64,000 nucleotides of DNA from Pigmentibacter sp. JX0631 (lineage in GTDB: Bacteria; Bdellovibrionota_B; Oligoflexia; Silvanigrellales; Silvanigrellaceae), in assembly GCF_029873255.1 (NCBI RefSeq), contig NZ_CP123622.1:1886501-1950500 (forward strand), read 5' to 3'. Of the stretch, positions 6,978-15,860 are shown in pieces. Below the pieces are notes generated by a model that saw nothing but the letters and a program-made list of their open reading frames with translations, did not search any database and was not told the DNA's origin. Within the stretch, counting starts at the first letter, position 1, and every line of letters starts with the position of its first letter. Position numbers and translations under genes: made by a program.

Positions 6978-8030
6978 ATGACTTTTTCTGTTAAATCCTT
7001 AAATAGTTTTGAATACCATTTACTAGAAAAAATGCATATTATAGATAAAAGATTTGGATTAAATGAGAAAATTAATATTCTATTAAACGTTCAAGTTTCT
7101 GGTGGAATGGATAGCATGTGTTTATTAAGCGCATTAAATAAAATCATCTATTCAAAACATTTTAAAAATAAAAATAATTTTATAATTATTGTACAACATT
7201 TTAATCATCAAATGAGAGGGGTTGAATCTGATTTAGATTCACAGTTTGTTGTTAACTTTTGTATAAAAAATGGTATAGCTGTTTACATTGAAAAATTTAA
7301 TAATGATGAAAAAAATTTAGTTGGAAAAAACTTTCAACAGACTGCTAGAAACTGGCGGAAGAGTAAAGCAATCAAATTGTGTATTGAATTAAGTAAACAA
7401 TTAAAATGCGAGAAATATTTTATATTAACAGCGCATCATGCGAGAGATCATGTTGAAACTATTCTTCAGCATGTAATCAGAGGCTGTTCACTTGAAGGTT
7501 TAATTGGAATTAATGAATTCGATGAGAATGATGTTTACTTCAGACCTTTTTCCGAAATAAGTTTTTCTTTATTACAAAAATATTGCAATGAACAAAAAAT
7601 AGAATATAGATTAGATAGTTCTAATGAATCGGATAAATATGCCAGAAATTATATTAGGCATAATATATTACCTCATTTGAGTCATTTAAATCTTTCTTAT
7701 GAAAAAGCTTTTGTTTCTTTGTCGCAAGATGTTGCTTGTCTGTTAACCAAGTTTAAAGATAAAAAATTCAACTATTCTCTAGATAGTAATTGGAATATTG
7801 AAAGCTTTTCTGTTAATGAAATATATAGCTACTTAATTGAAAAAAATAAGGAACTTAAAAGAGTGTTAACCCGAAATGCTGTATTGAATATCTTGCATGA
7901 AATACAAATTTTTAAAAAAAGTAATTTTTTACAAAAGGATATTAACTTGGCACAGGGCTGGATTGTCCAGTTAAATAAGGTTAATAATAACATTGACATA
8001 GAAGTAATTCAAAAAAAATTCATGAAATGA
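6978..8030 (+). CDS. tilS: tRNA(Ile)-lysidine synthase
   Basis: ATP-dependent enzyme that converts C34 of the CAU-anticodon tRNA-Ile to lysidine so that it reads AUA; essential in most bacteria. The PP-loop SGGMDS is at residues 41-46. HFNHQMRG, TAHHARDHVETILQHVIRG and YARNYIRHNILPHL are the standard N-terminal domain motifs. At 350 aa it has the catalytic domain and only a short C-terminal extension. GAGG precedes the ATG by 6 nt. The tilS-ftsH order is conserved in many bacteria, and ftsH follows here after 143 bp. Confidence 0.93.
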   Translation: MTFSVKSLNSFEYHLLEKMHIIDKRFGLNEKINILLNVQVSGGMDSMCLLSALNKIIYSKHFKNKNNFIIIVQHFNHQMRGVESDLDSQFVVNFCIKNGIAVYIEKFNNDEKNLVGKNFQQTARNWRKSKAIKLCIELSKQLKCEKYFILTAHHARDHVETILQHVIRGCSLEGLIGINEFDENDVYFRPFSEISFSLLQKYCNEQKIEYRLDSSNESDKYARNYIRHNILPHLSHLNLSYEKAFVSLSQDVACLLTKFKDKKFNYSLDSNWNIESFSVNEIYSYLIEKNKELKRVLTRNAVLNILHEIQIFKKSNFLQKDINLAQGWIVQLNKVNNNIDIEVIQKKFMK

Positions 8031-8106
8031 ATTATGAATGTGCCTTGACTTACCGATGTAACGTTGCAAAGTGTATTATAGGGTGTAGAGTTCGCCTGTT
8101 TAGAAG

Positions 8107-8121
8107 CATAAATAATTTATG
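8107..8121. promoter_or_regulatory. 15-bp perfect palindrome in the ftsH leader
   Basis: CATAAAT-A-ATTTATG is a perfect 7+1+7 palindrome 52 bp before the ftsH ATG. It could be an operator or a weak mRNA hairpin. A TTGACT at 8045 and a TATTAT at about 8074 lie upstream but their spacing is not that of a standard promoter. Confidence 0.35.
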
Positions 8122-8173
8122 AACCTCTAACTCATTAGGTGAGGCTAAATAAAGTGATAGTTAAGGAGCTCGA

Positions 8174-10129
8174 ATGGGTAAAGATTCCTGGGTGAAGGCT
8201 GCCTTAGTGTGGGCAGCTATTATAGTATTATTTGTACTGACTTTTAAATTTTTGTACAAACCTCACGAGGAAGTTCAGAAAACATATCCTCAATTTCTTA
8301 GTTACATTGAGAAACCAGCAGGAGATCCTCAAAGTATTTTGAGTATCAGTATTCGTTCCGATAATTTACGTGGCGATGAAATAACAGCTAAATTAAAAGA
8401 CAACTCTGTTGTGACAACCTACGCTCCAGCTGATGATGGCGTAAGAGCTCAGTTGCGCAAAGATATGGATTCAAAAAAGATTCCAATAAATTATGAAAAA
8501 CCTGATGAAGGAAGTGCTTGGTTAAACTTTGTTTCCATGTGGCTGCCGCTTATCATAATTGTTATCTTCATGCTTCTCTTTTTACGGAATATGCAAGGTG
8601 CTGGCGGAAAAGCAATGTCATTTGGGAAAAGTAGAGCAAAACTACAAACCGATGGCGCTAACAAAGTTACCTTCAAAGATGTTGCTGGTATTGAAGAAGT
8701 AAAGCAAGAGTGTACGGAAATAGTTGCATTCTTAAAAGATCATAAAAAATTTCAAGAAATCGGAGCAAGAATTCCAAAGGGAGTTCTTATGATGGGCGCT
8801 CCAGGTACTGGAAAGACTCTTTTGGCTAGAGCAATTGCTGGAGAAGCTGGAGTTCCATTTTTTACCATCTCAGGCTCAGATTTTGTAGAAATGTTTGTTG
8901 GTGTTGGTGCATCTAGAGTTCGTGATTTATTTGAAAATGCGAAAAAGAATTCTCCTTGCATTATTTTCATTGATGAAATTGATGCTGTTGGTAGACATCG
9001 TGGCGCTGGAGTTGGTGGCGGGCATGATGAACGTGAACAAACACTAAACCAGCTTCTTGTAGAGATGGATGGGTTTGAGGCTAACGATGCAGTGATAGTC
9101 ATTGCTGCAACTAACCGTCCAGATGTTCTCGATCCTGCTTTACTACGTCCAGGTCGTTTTGATCGTCGAGTAATGGTCGGATTACCTGATGTTAGAGGTC
9201 GGAAAGAAATTCTTGGTGTGCATATGAAAAAGATTAAGCATACCGAGGATATCAACGTCGAGCGTATAGCCCTAGGTACTCCTGGTTTTTCTGGCGCTGA
9301 TTTAGAAAATTTATGTAATGAAGCTGCTTTGATGGCTGCTCGAAATGGTATGAAGAGAGTGACTGAAAAAGATTTTGAATCAGCAAAAGATAAAATTTTA
9401 ATGGGGCCTGAAAGAAGAAGTGCGGTTCTTCCTAAAGAAACTATTAAAGTAACTGCATATCATGAAGCTGGCCATGCTTTAGTTGCTTACTTTTTAAAGT
9501 CCAGAGAAAATGTCCATAAAATAACGGTTATTCCGCGTGGACAAGCCCTTGGAGTAACTGCTTATTTACCAAAAGAAGATATTTACGGCTATTCTAAAGA
9601 AGATTTACTGACTAAAATTGCATTCGCAATGGGGGGTAGAGCGGCTGAAGAAATTAAGTTTTCTCAATTTACTACCGGGGCATCAAATGACATTCAGCAA
9701 GCAACTGATTTAGCGAGACGTATGGTCTGTCAATTTGGTATGAGTCGTTTGGGGCCAATAAATTTTGGGCAAAAAAGCGAGAATCCATTTTTAGGGCGTG
9801 ATTGGGGTGAATCTAGAAATTACTCAGAAACTCTTGCGCACGAAATAGATATGGAAGTGTCTAAAATAATCAATACTCAATATGAGCTTGCGAAACAAAT
9901 ATTAGTAGATCATATGGATGTATTTGAGCGAGTTTCTAATATATTGCTTGAAGTTGAAACTTTAGATGGAGAAGAATTCATTGCTGTAGTTGGTAACTCA
10001 GCTACTGCAGAAGAAATTAAAGAAATGCAAGCGAAAAAATCTTTAAGTGGCAGTCTTGAAGGTGAAAATTCTAAGCAAGATAATGCTGCTGGAATTAATT
10101 CTTTAAATACCACTCCAACTCCTGCATAG
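8174..10129 (+). CDS. ftsH: ATP-dependent zinc metalloprotease FtsH
   Basis: Membrane-anchored hexameric AAA protease that degrades unassembled membrane proteins and short-lived regulators. It has TM1 (~9-27), a ~90-residue periplasmic domain, and TM2 (~119-138). The AAA domain has Walker A GAPGTGKT (208-215), Walker [12 protein letters not shown] (263-273) and the second region of homology [21 protein letters not shown]. The zinc site HEAGH is at 430-434, with the third ligand in [14 protein letters not shown]. Length 651 aa is standard, with a polar tail. AAGGAG precedes the ATG. A strong terminator follows, separating it from folP although the ftsH-folP order is widely conserved. Confidence 0.98.
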   Translation: MGKDSWVKAALVWAAIIVLFVLTFKFLYKPHEEVQKTYPQFLSYIEKPAGDPQSILSISIRSDNLRGDEITAKLKDNSVVTTYAPADDGVRAQLRKDMDSKKIPINYEKPDEGSAWLNFVSMWLPLIIIVIFMLLFLRNMQGAGGKAMSFGKSRAKLQTDGANKVTFKDVAGIEEVKQECTEIVAFLKDHKKFQEIGARIPKGVLMMGAPGTGKTLLARAIAGEAGVPFFTISGSDFVEMFVGVGASRVRDLFENAKKNSPCIIFIDEIDAVGRHRGAGVGGGHDEREQTLNQLLVEMDGFEANDAVIVIAATNRPDVLDPALLRPGRFDRRVMVGLPDVRGRKEILGVHMKKIKHTEDINVERIALGTPGFSGADLENLCNEAALMAARNGMKRVTEKDFESAKDKILMGPERRSAVLPKETIKVTAYHEAGHALVAYFLKSRENVHKITVIPRGQALGVTAYLPKEDIYGYSKEDLLTKIAFAMGGRAAEEIKFSQFTTGASNDIQQATDLARRMVCQFGMSRLGPINFGQKSENPFLGRDWGESRNYSETLAHEIDMEVSKIINTQYELAKQILVDHMDVFERVSNILLEVETLDGEEFIAVVGNSATAEEIKEMQAKKSLSGSLEGENSKQDNAAGINSLNTTPTPA

Positions 10130-10150
10130 TTTTATTTCATTTTTCTTTTG

Positions 10151-10193
10151 ACCTCACTATTTTTTCTCGTTAAAAAATAGTGAGGTTTTTTTA
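10151..10193 (+). terminator. Rho-independent terminator after ftsH
   Basis: A 15-bp perfect stem (ACCTCACTATTTTTT at 10151-10165 with its complement at 10172-10186), a 6-nt loop, and a T run follow the ftsH stop by 21 bp. This is one of the clearest terminators in the window. Confidence 0.95.
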
Positions 10194-10222
10194 TTTAACA
10201 ATTCTGTATGAGTAAATAAAAA

Positions 10223-11080
10223 ATGAATAAAAGTGATGAAAAATTAAAAAATCTATGTATTCAAAACCAGCATATATGGATGGGGATTATAAATATTACG
10301 CCAGATAGTTTTAGTGATGGGGGAATTTATTTCAATGTGGAAGCTGCTATAAAAAGAGCAATGCAGCTTGTTGAGCATGGCGCTAAAATTTTAGATATTG
10401 GCGGAGTGTCTACAAGACCATATGCAGAAACAATATCTACTAATGAAGAATTGGATAGACTTTATCCTATTGTATCAAAATTGAAAAAGAATATTCCAGA
10501 TGATGTATTAATAAGTCTTGATAGTTTTAATCCTAATGTTACCTATACTCTGGCCCAGGAAAATTTAATTGATATTATTAATGATCAATTTTCAGGAAGA
10601 ATTACAGGACTTATTTCAAGTAATAATGAAACAAGAAATATAAGTAATGCAGAAATTGCGGCTTCTTTTAATTTAGGGTATGTTATTATGCATATGCAAG
10701 GGAAACCTACTAATATGCAAAATGCACCAAAATATCAAGATTGTTCTGAAGAAGTCATTTTATTTTTGCAAGAAAGAATGATTTATGCTGAAAGATGTGG
10801 AGTTAAAGAAATTATTTTAGATCCAGGAATAGGTTTTGGCAAAACAGTTGAGCATAATTTAGAATTATTATCACCAACTTTTATAAATAAATTATTAGAT
10901 TTAAACAAAAATATTCTTGTTGGCTTATCAAGGAAATGGTTTATTGGTCAATTGCATAAAGAATTAGATATTCCTAATAAAAGAGATTACATTTCTAAAG
11001 ATTATGAATTTAAATGTATTGCTAATGGTGTCAAAATAATCCGATCTCATGTTATGCCGTCAGAGCTAACTTATAAATAA
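10223..11080 (+). CDS. folP: Dihydropteroate synthase
   Basis: Condenses 6-hydroxymethyl-dihydropterin pyrophosphate with p-aminobenzoate in folate synthesis; the sulfonamide target. TIM-barrel signatures are NITPDSFSDGG, LDIGGVSTRP, ISLDSFNPNV, IIND, MHMQGKPTNMQ, LDPGIGFGKTVEHN and GLSRKWFIGQ. Two positions differ from the common form: INDQFSG instead of INDVSG, and RSH at the C-terminus where RVHDV is usual. Neither clearly removes a catalytic residue. Length 285 aa is normal. The ATG lacks an obvious ribosome site. The next gene starts 10 bp after its stop, suggesting an operon of three genes. Confidence 0.93.
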   Translation: MNKSDEKLKNLCIQNQHIWMGIINITPDSFSDGGIYFNVEAAIKRAMQLVEHGAKILDIGGVSTRPYAETISTNEELDRLYPIVSKLKKNIPDDVLISLDSFNPNVTYTLAQENLIDIINDQFSGRITGLISSNNETRNISNAEIAASFNLGYVIMHMQGKPTNMQNAPKYQDCSEEVILFLQERMIYAERCGVKEIILDPGIGFGKTVEHNLELLSPTFINKLLDLNKNILVGLSRKWFIGQLHKELDIPNKRDYISKDYEFKCIANGVKIIRSHVMPSELTYK

Positions 11081-11090
11081 GGTAACAAAT

Positions 11091-12056
11091 ATGGATGCAA
11101 ACGAATTATGGCACATTATTAGTAATGAAATAGAAGTTATCAAAAAGGAAACTGATGCTTCACATCATCCAATCCTAGAAAGGGCTTGTACTTCAATTAA
11201 AGAAGCTATCGATAAATTTTTTAGTGAGCAAGTTTCAATTGGATTACCTCATCCGCATCCTAGAAGTAGAATATATCGCTCTGAACCAAAAACATGGGAT
11301 ATTAGAGATATTTCTTCTGATGAATTATCGAGTCTAATTATTAAAAAAGCTAAGAAAGCGAAGAAAAAACCGATATGTGTTTTTGATTTAGATGGAACGC
11401 TATTTGATGTCGGTTATCGGACAATAGGAATTATTAAAGAATGGTTAGCATCAGATGCTGCTCTGCATTTTGATAAAAGTCTTTTGCAAAAAATTAGTAA
11501 AATTAATTATGATCATATTGGATATAGTTTATCTCACCTTTTTGAAAACTCAGGATTTGACTTGAGAAATCAACAAATAATGGCTTTATTTTCTTCAATT
11601 GAAAGAGTTTGGAAAAAGAAATTTTTTGATGGTGTTACTTTAGTAAAATACGATAAAATTATGATTGATTCGTGTGAATTTGTTAAAAATTTAAATAATA
11701 ATGGATTAGAGATATTTTATTTAACCGGTAGATATTGGCATTCTATGAGACATGGAACCATAGAACAATTGAAAAAATTTAATTTCCCTTTATTAGATGA
11801 AAATTTAATATTAAAATTAAATCCATTTGAAGATGATCAATTATTTAAATCTGAACAAATTAGAATATTAGGAAAAGAATTTGAAATATGTGGAAATTTT
11901 GAAAACGAATATTTAAATTTAGCTTACATGGCATTAGAAGCTAGAAATGCAATCAATGTAATTGTAGATTCACAACATTCTGGGAGACCTACTCCTATCT
12001 TAGAAATCCCAATATATCGTATTTCTAATTTTGAAAAGAGTAAGCAAAATGAATAA
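11091..12056 (+). CDS. HAD-superfamily hydrolase
   Basis: The core starts at VFDLDGTLFDVG with nucleophile D99 and acid/base D101. LTGRYWHSMRHGTIEQL supplies the motif II Thr/Ser region. The end (CGNFENEYLNLAYMALEARNAINVIVDSQHSG) resembles motif IV loosely, and the usual paired acidic residues are unclear, so activity is likely but substrate unknown. An additional N-terminal domain of ~90 residues, including the PHPHPRSRIYRSEPKTWD segment, is not a standard HAD cap. AAGG precedes the ATG. The 3' end overlaps the following PLP-enzyme gene by 8 bp, so translation is probably coupled. Confidence 0.8.
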   Translation: MDANELWHIISNEIEVIKKETDASHHPILERACTSIKEAIDKFFSEQVSIGLPHPHPRSRIYRSEPKTWDIRDISSDELSSLIIKKAKKAKKKPICVFDLDGTLFDVGYRTIGIIKEWLASDAALHFDKSLLQKISKINYDHIGYSLSHLFENSGFDLRNQQIMALFSSIERVWKKKFFDGVTLVKYDKIMIDSCEFVKNLNNNGLEIFYLTGRYWHSMRHGTIEQLKKFNFPLLDENLILKLNPFEDDQLFKSEQIRILGKEFEICGNFENEYLNLAYMALEARNAINVIVDSQHSGRPTPILEIPIYRISNFEKSKQNE

Positions 12057-13224
12057 CTATAATTTTGATGAAGAGTTTAATAGAATTGGAAGTAATAGTT
12101 ATAAATGGGATGGGAGAAAAAGATTTTTAGGATATGAAAATTTAATTCCTATGCATGTTGCAGATATGGATTTTCAATGTGCTCCTGAAATATTACAAGA
12201 AATAGAAAAAAGAGCAAGACATCCATTTTTTGGTTATACTATTTATTCAGGTTCACATTTTGAATGGATGGGTGATTGGTTATATAAAAAACACAACTGG
12301 AAAGTTACAAGTAATAATTGTTTATATTCGCCTTCAGTAGTAACTTCTTTAAGTATAATTGTTTTTTCTTTGACTAATGAAAATGATGGAGTCATTGTCC
12401 AAACTCCAATATACCCTCCTTTTATGGAAGTTGTGAGAAATAATAATAGAAAATTACTAATAAATGAATTAAAATTAAATGAACAAGGGAAATATACTTT
12501 TGATCTCGATAATTTTGAAGAATTGTGTAAAAAAAATTCACCTAAAATTCTTTTATTCTGCAACCCTCATAATCCAGTTGGTAAAGTGTGGGCAAAAGAT
12601 GAGCTACTAAAACTAGCTGAATTATGTAAAAAATATAGTATAATTGTAATTTCAGATGAAATTCATAGTGACATTGTTTATAAACCAAATAAACATATTC
12701 CATTCGCGAGTTTAGGAAAAGATATTGCACAATTTACTTTAACTTGTTTATCTCCGGCAAAAACTTTTAATTTACCAAGCGTTTCAAGTTCAGTAATAAT
12801 TGTAGAAAACAACAATTATAAGAAAATTTTAGACAAAGCATTAGATAGATTTCATTTATTCTTACCTTCAGCTTTTTCTGTGCTATCATTTGAAACAGCA
12901 TATAAATATGGTGAAAAATGGTATAATAGTCTTATGGATTATTTATTAATAAATAGAGAAGTGGTTTTTAATTGGGCAAACAGAAATAGTAATATGATTC
13001 AGTATGTTTCTCCTGAAGGAACCTATTTATCTTGGATATCTTTTAGAAATATGAATTTATCTGATGCTAATTTAAAAAAATTCATATATGAAAATGCTAA
13101 CGTTGCTTTAGACCCTGGGATTCGTTTTGGCAAAGGTGGTGAAGGATTTATGCGGTTAAATTTTGCATGCCCAATAAATCAATTAACTAGAGCATTAGAT
13201 AATATAGAAAAAATATTAATATAG
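12049..13224 (+). CDS. MalY/PatB-type PLP-dependent C-S lyase / aminotransferase
   Basis: 391-aa fold-type I PLP enzyme. DEEFNRIGSNSYKWDG and MHVADMDFQCAPEI are the N-terminal signature of MalY/PatB cystathionine beta-lyases. YTIYSGSHFEWMGDWLYKKHNW, NPHNPVGKVW, SDEIHSDIVY and the Schiff-base lysine in CLSPAKTFNLPS follow in the expected order. Family members cleave cystathionine or cysteine conjugates to a thiol, pyruvate and ammonia. The ATG at 12049 overlaps the stop of the HAD gene. It is the last gene of the folP operon; an AT-rich 294-bp gap with two palindromes follows. Confidence 0.87.
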   Translation: MNNYNFDEEFNRIGSNSYKWDGRKRFLGYENLIPMHVADMDFQCAPEILQEIEKRARHPFFGYTIYSGSHFEWMGDWLYKKHNWKVTSNNCLYSPSVVTSLSIIVFSLTNENDGVIVQTPIYPPFMEVVRNNNRKLLINELKLNEQGKYTFDLDNFEELCKKNSPKILLFCNPHNPVGKVWAKDELLKLAELCKKYSIIVISDEIHSDIVYKPNKHIPFASLGKDIAQFTLTCLSPAKTFNLPSVSSSVIIVENNNYKKILDKALDRFHLFLPSAFSVLSFETAYKYGEKWYNSLMDYLLINREVVFNWANRNSNMIQYVSPEGTYLSWISFRNMNLSDANLKKFIYENANVALDPGIRFGKGGEGFMRLNFACPINQLTRALDNIEKILI

Positions 13225-13363
13225 AATTTGTAAATTTTATTTATTGTTAAAATACTCATAAAAAAAATTATAAGGCATTATTAGTAAAGAATAATATTAA
13301 TAAATATGACTATTTCTCAATAGAATACCCTTGCTCTATTTTTATATTTATGTTAAAAAATTT

Positions 13364-13393
13364 ATCTATAATGTCTATATTATAGATTTTATT
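13364..13393 (+). promoter_or_regulatory. Perfect 9-bp inverted repeat (weak terminator or operator)
   Basis: ATCTATAAT (13364-13372) is the exact inverse of ATTATAGAT (13379-13387) with a 6-nt loop, then TTTATT. It may end transcription of the upstream folP-HAD-MalY operon, or be a protein site for the exporter promoter. A weaker stem, AATAGA/TCTATT (13319-13340) followed by TTTATA, lies just before it. Confidence 0.45.
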
Positions 13394-13435
13394 ATAAAAA
13401 AATAAGCTTTGGCTTAAATAATTTTAATTTATTGG

Positions 13436-13480
13436 TTGTTTTTTTATTTTCTAAATTGTTATATAAATTATATAACAATT
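13436..13480 (+). promoter_or_regulatory. Promoter with a 27-bp perfect palindromic operator for the exporter
   Basis: AATTGTTATATAA at 13454-13466 and its exact complement at 13468-13480 flank one central A: 13+1+13 with no mismatch. A candidate -35 TTGTTT (13436-13441) is 18 bp from a -10 TATATA (13460-13465) that lies inside the palindrome. A dimeric repressor bound here would block the promoter. This is typical of drug-exporter genes under TetR-type control; the regulator is not adjacent. Confidence 0.6.
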
Positions 13481-13518
13481 CATTTTTCTTATAGAATTAT
13501 AAATAATAAGAGATTTTT

Positions 13519-14769
13519 ATGTCAAAACAAAATAAAATACTTGCATTTCTTTTTGTTACTTTTTTACTAGTTTATGAGTTCAGCGTTTATATAGCGAATG
13601 ATATGATCATGCCTGCAATGATTAATATTGTGAATGAATTTAATGTATCAGACTCATTTATAGCCTCTTCATTGAGTATTTTTATTCTAGGAGGTGCAAC
13701 ATTACAGCTATTATTAGGCCCTCTTTCCGACAAATATGGTAGTCGTAAAATTATGCTTGGCGGGGTCATGTTATTTTTTGCTGCAACAATATTTAATGGA
13801 CTGTCTAGAAATATTGAAGAATTTTTAATTTCTCGTTTCTTACAAGGAATGGGTATTTGCTATATAGGTGTGATAGGTTATGCAAAAATACAGCAAATGT
13901 TTGAAGAAAAACTTGCGGTAAGAATTATTTCTATAATGACAACTGTATCTATAATTGCACCATTAATAGGTCCGTTGTCAGGAAGTTTATTTTTACAATA
14001 CTACAATTGGCGTGGCATAAATTTAGTTATTGCTTTTTTTGCTTTTATCGCTTTAATAGGGCTCTATTTCTTTTTTCCGATTGATTCGAAAGTTAAAGTT
14101 ATTGCTAAACAGAAAAATGAAAATTTTTTCAAGGAAACTGCTTCTCAATATAAATCTTTATTTAAGAATAAAAAATTTATTCTTGGTGTTTTAGCATTTT
14201 CATTTGCCGAATTGCCAATAATAATTTGGATCGCTTTATCACCTGTAATGCTAATGAGGAAAGCTGAGTTACCTAGGTTTGAATATGGATTATTTCAAAT
14301 ACCTGTTTTTGGCTCATTTATTCTTGGGGTTATCTTTTTACAATTTTTGATAAAAAAGGCTGATCTTGAAATCCTTATTAAAATAGGGACTGTTCTAATT
14401 GGTATAGGATTAATATCAAGTTTTATTTTTTCTATACTTTTAAATCAACATCACTTTGTAATGGTTTTTGCTTTTTCTTTGTATTCACTAGGATTAGGTT
14501 TAGTTAGTTCTCCTATTACCAGATTATTACTTTTTTCATCAGAGCTTCCTAAAGGAATTGTAAGTGCTTTATTTAGTGTAATGTTGGTAATAATTCTTGC
14601 ACTAGGAACAGAAATGGCAAACATTTTATATTCTAATTTTAGCAATATAAAGTTAGCAGGTTATTTATCTGTTTTATATTTAGTCTATGCTTCAAGTTTA
14701 TACTTTTTTATGAATGCAAAACAAAGCGATAAAAAACAAGAGATAAAAGAAAGCAAAATTATTGGATAG
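13519..14769 (+). CDS. MdfA-like multidrug/proton antiporter (MFS, DHA1)
   Basis: 416-aa, 12-helix major-facilitator exporter close to E. coli MdfA/Cmr. YEFSVYIANDM aligns with MdfA YEFSTYIGNDM and keeps both acidic residues that couple proton and drug transport, here E20 and D28 (MdfA E26 and D34). Motif A is GPLSDKYGSRKIM. LQGMGICYIGVIGYAKIQ is the usual helix-4 to -5 stretch, and EYGLFQIPVFGS matches MdfA EYGLLQVPIFGA. Substrates are probably lipophilic cations and some antibiotics, by family. AAGAG precedes the ATG. It is a single-gene unit, controlled (inference) through the 27-bp palindrome. Confidence 0.88.
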   Translation: MSKQNKILAFLFVTFLLVYEFSVYIANDMIMPAMINIVNEFNVSDSFIASSLSIFILGGATLQLLLGPLSDKYGSRKIMLGGVMLFFAATIFNGLSRNIEEFLISRFLQGMGICYIGVIGYAKIQQMFEEKLAVRIISIMTTVSIIAPLIGPLSGSLFLQYYNWRGINLVIAFFAFIALIGLYFFFPIDSKVKVIAKQKNENFFKETASQYKSLFKNKKFILGVLAFSFAELPIIIWIALSPVMLMRKAELPRFEYGLFQIPVFGSFILGVIFLQFLIKKADLEILIKIGTVLIGIGLISSFIFSILLNQHHFVMVFAFSLYSLGLGLVSSPITRLLLFSSELPKGIVSALFSVMLVIILALGTEMANILYSNFSNIKLAGYLSVLYLVYASSLYFFMNAKQSDKKQEIKESKIIG

Positions 14770-14813
14770 AACAATTTTTATCTTCTTGTGCAAAATAAAA
14801 TGTAAAACTTATT

Positions 14814-14841
14814 CAGGTATTTTAATATGCACCTGTTTTTA
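14814..14841 (+). terminator. Probable terminator after the MdfA-like gene
   Basis: CAGGT (14814-14818) pairs with ACCTG (14831-14835), followed by TTTTTATT. The stem is short and the loop AT-rich, so this is moderate evidence. Confidence 0.5.
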
Positions 14842-14862
14842 TTCTAAATTTAATTCTTAAAT

Positions 14863-15675
14863 TCATTGGGTGCTGCTCTTTCCATAAAAAGTATTATATT
14901 TATTAAATATTTTTTTAATATTTTCTTTGTCACTCACTACTTTATTCAATTTTTTCCAAATAAAAGTTATATTCTTAGGATCTATTTTTGAGTTTTTAGA
15001 AAAAGCTAAATAGTAAGATTTTAATTTATATGGTATTTTGTGGATTTTAATTTTATCTTTTAAATCAATATCAATAAAATTTGTATAGGCGCTATATACA
15101 ACAGCGCAGCCTGTATTATCCCTAATCATTTTCTTGATATTTAAAGAATCGCTTTTTCCTGATTCAAGTTGTAAGTTTTTGGTAGCTAGTAATTCTTTTT
15201 CTGCAGAGTTTCCTCGGGCGACACGTATAGGAAAAGGTAATTTTGATACTTCACCTGTATAATCATAATTTGTGTTCTTTAAAGTTAACACATAGTACCC
15301 ATAACAGCCCAATTTATATATAGAACTGCAGTATGCTTCTTCATTTGGGCCAGAATCACTTGGATAATTTAAATATTCAGCTCTTTTTTCGTCATATGAG
15401 GCATTAAGAACAATATCGTATTCCCCTGCTTTAGCTCTGTCTAAACATCGAATCCACGGGATCAGTTCTAACGAATATGTTAGATTTGTATTAGTAAAAA
15501 CCTCATTCAATATATCAACATGCACGCCTATAGGTTTTCGATCTTTCAAAATCATAATAAAAGGAATTTGAATATTATCATCAGCACAAATTTTCACCTT
15601 CTCTTTTGCATTAATTTGCAAAAAAAACGCTATAGTTAGTACAAATAAAAATATTTTGCATGTTCTGGATAGCAT
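14863..15675 (-). CDS. Periplasmic solute-binding protein (SBP_bac_3-like), orphan
   Basis: 270-aa secreted protein. After a signal peptide ending near LQINA (residue ~21) comes KVKICADDNIQIPFIMI, then GVHVDILNEVF and WIRCLDRAKAGEYDIVLNASYDEKR. This is the pattern of family-3 binding proteins for amino acids and related compounds. Four Cys in the mature protein (ICADD, IRCLD, CSSIYKLGCYGYY) could form disulfides. GAGGAAATT precedes the ATG at 15675, a far better start than 15699. No permease or ATPase gene is adjacent, so it may feed a distant transporter or act as a sensor or enzyme-like secreted protein. Confidence 0.78.
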   Translation of the reverse strand: MLSRTCKIFLFVLTIAFFLQINAKEKVKICADDNIQIPFIMILKDRKPIGVHVDILNEVFTNTNLTYSLELIPWIRCLDRAKAGEYDIVLNASYDEKRAEYLNYPSDSGPNEEAYCSSIYKLGCYGYYVLTLKNTNYDYTGEVSKLPFPIRVARGNSAEKELLATKNLQLESGKSDSLNIKKMIRDNTGCAVVYSAYTNFIDIDLKDKIKIHKIPYKLKSYYLAFSKNSKIDPKNITFIWKKLNKVVSDKENIKKIFNKYNTFYGKSSTQ

Positions 15676-15816
15676 AATTTCCTCTGTAACTTTGTTCATT
15701 GATTAAATAATAGAATGAAATTTATAAAATTAAAAGACTAATTTCAAAATTATGACTTAAAAAATATTACTATTTTTTATTTTCTTTCCTTTTAAATATT
15801 TTGTGTTATTTGGATG

Positions 15817-15849
15817 AAAGAAAAATATAAATTAATATTATTTTTCTTT
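15817..15849 (+). promoter_or_regulatory. Leader hairpin next to a ribosome site
   Basis: AAAGAAAAAT (15817-15826) is the exact inverse of ATTTTTCTTT (15840-15849). The TTTGGAG ribosome site of the next gene starts at the 3' foot of the stem. The stem is almost all A-T, so it would be weak and temperature-sensitive. Confidence 0.4.
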
Positions 15850-15860
15850 TTGGAGTTTTT

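Noticed and set aside
8752-9255. 167-aa antisense frame inside ftsH
   Set aside because: Antisense shadow of a highly conserved gene; no ribosome site or family resemblance. The same applies to frames inside acn (17180-17569, 18110-18388), pnp (42907-43278), the M23 gene (47965-48649), folC (53092-53496) and accD (54037-54351).
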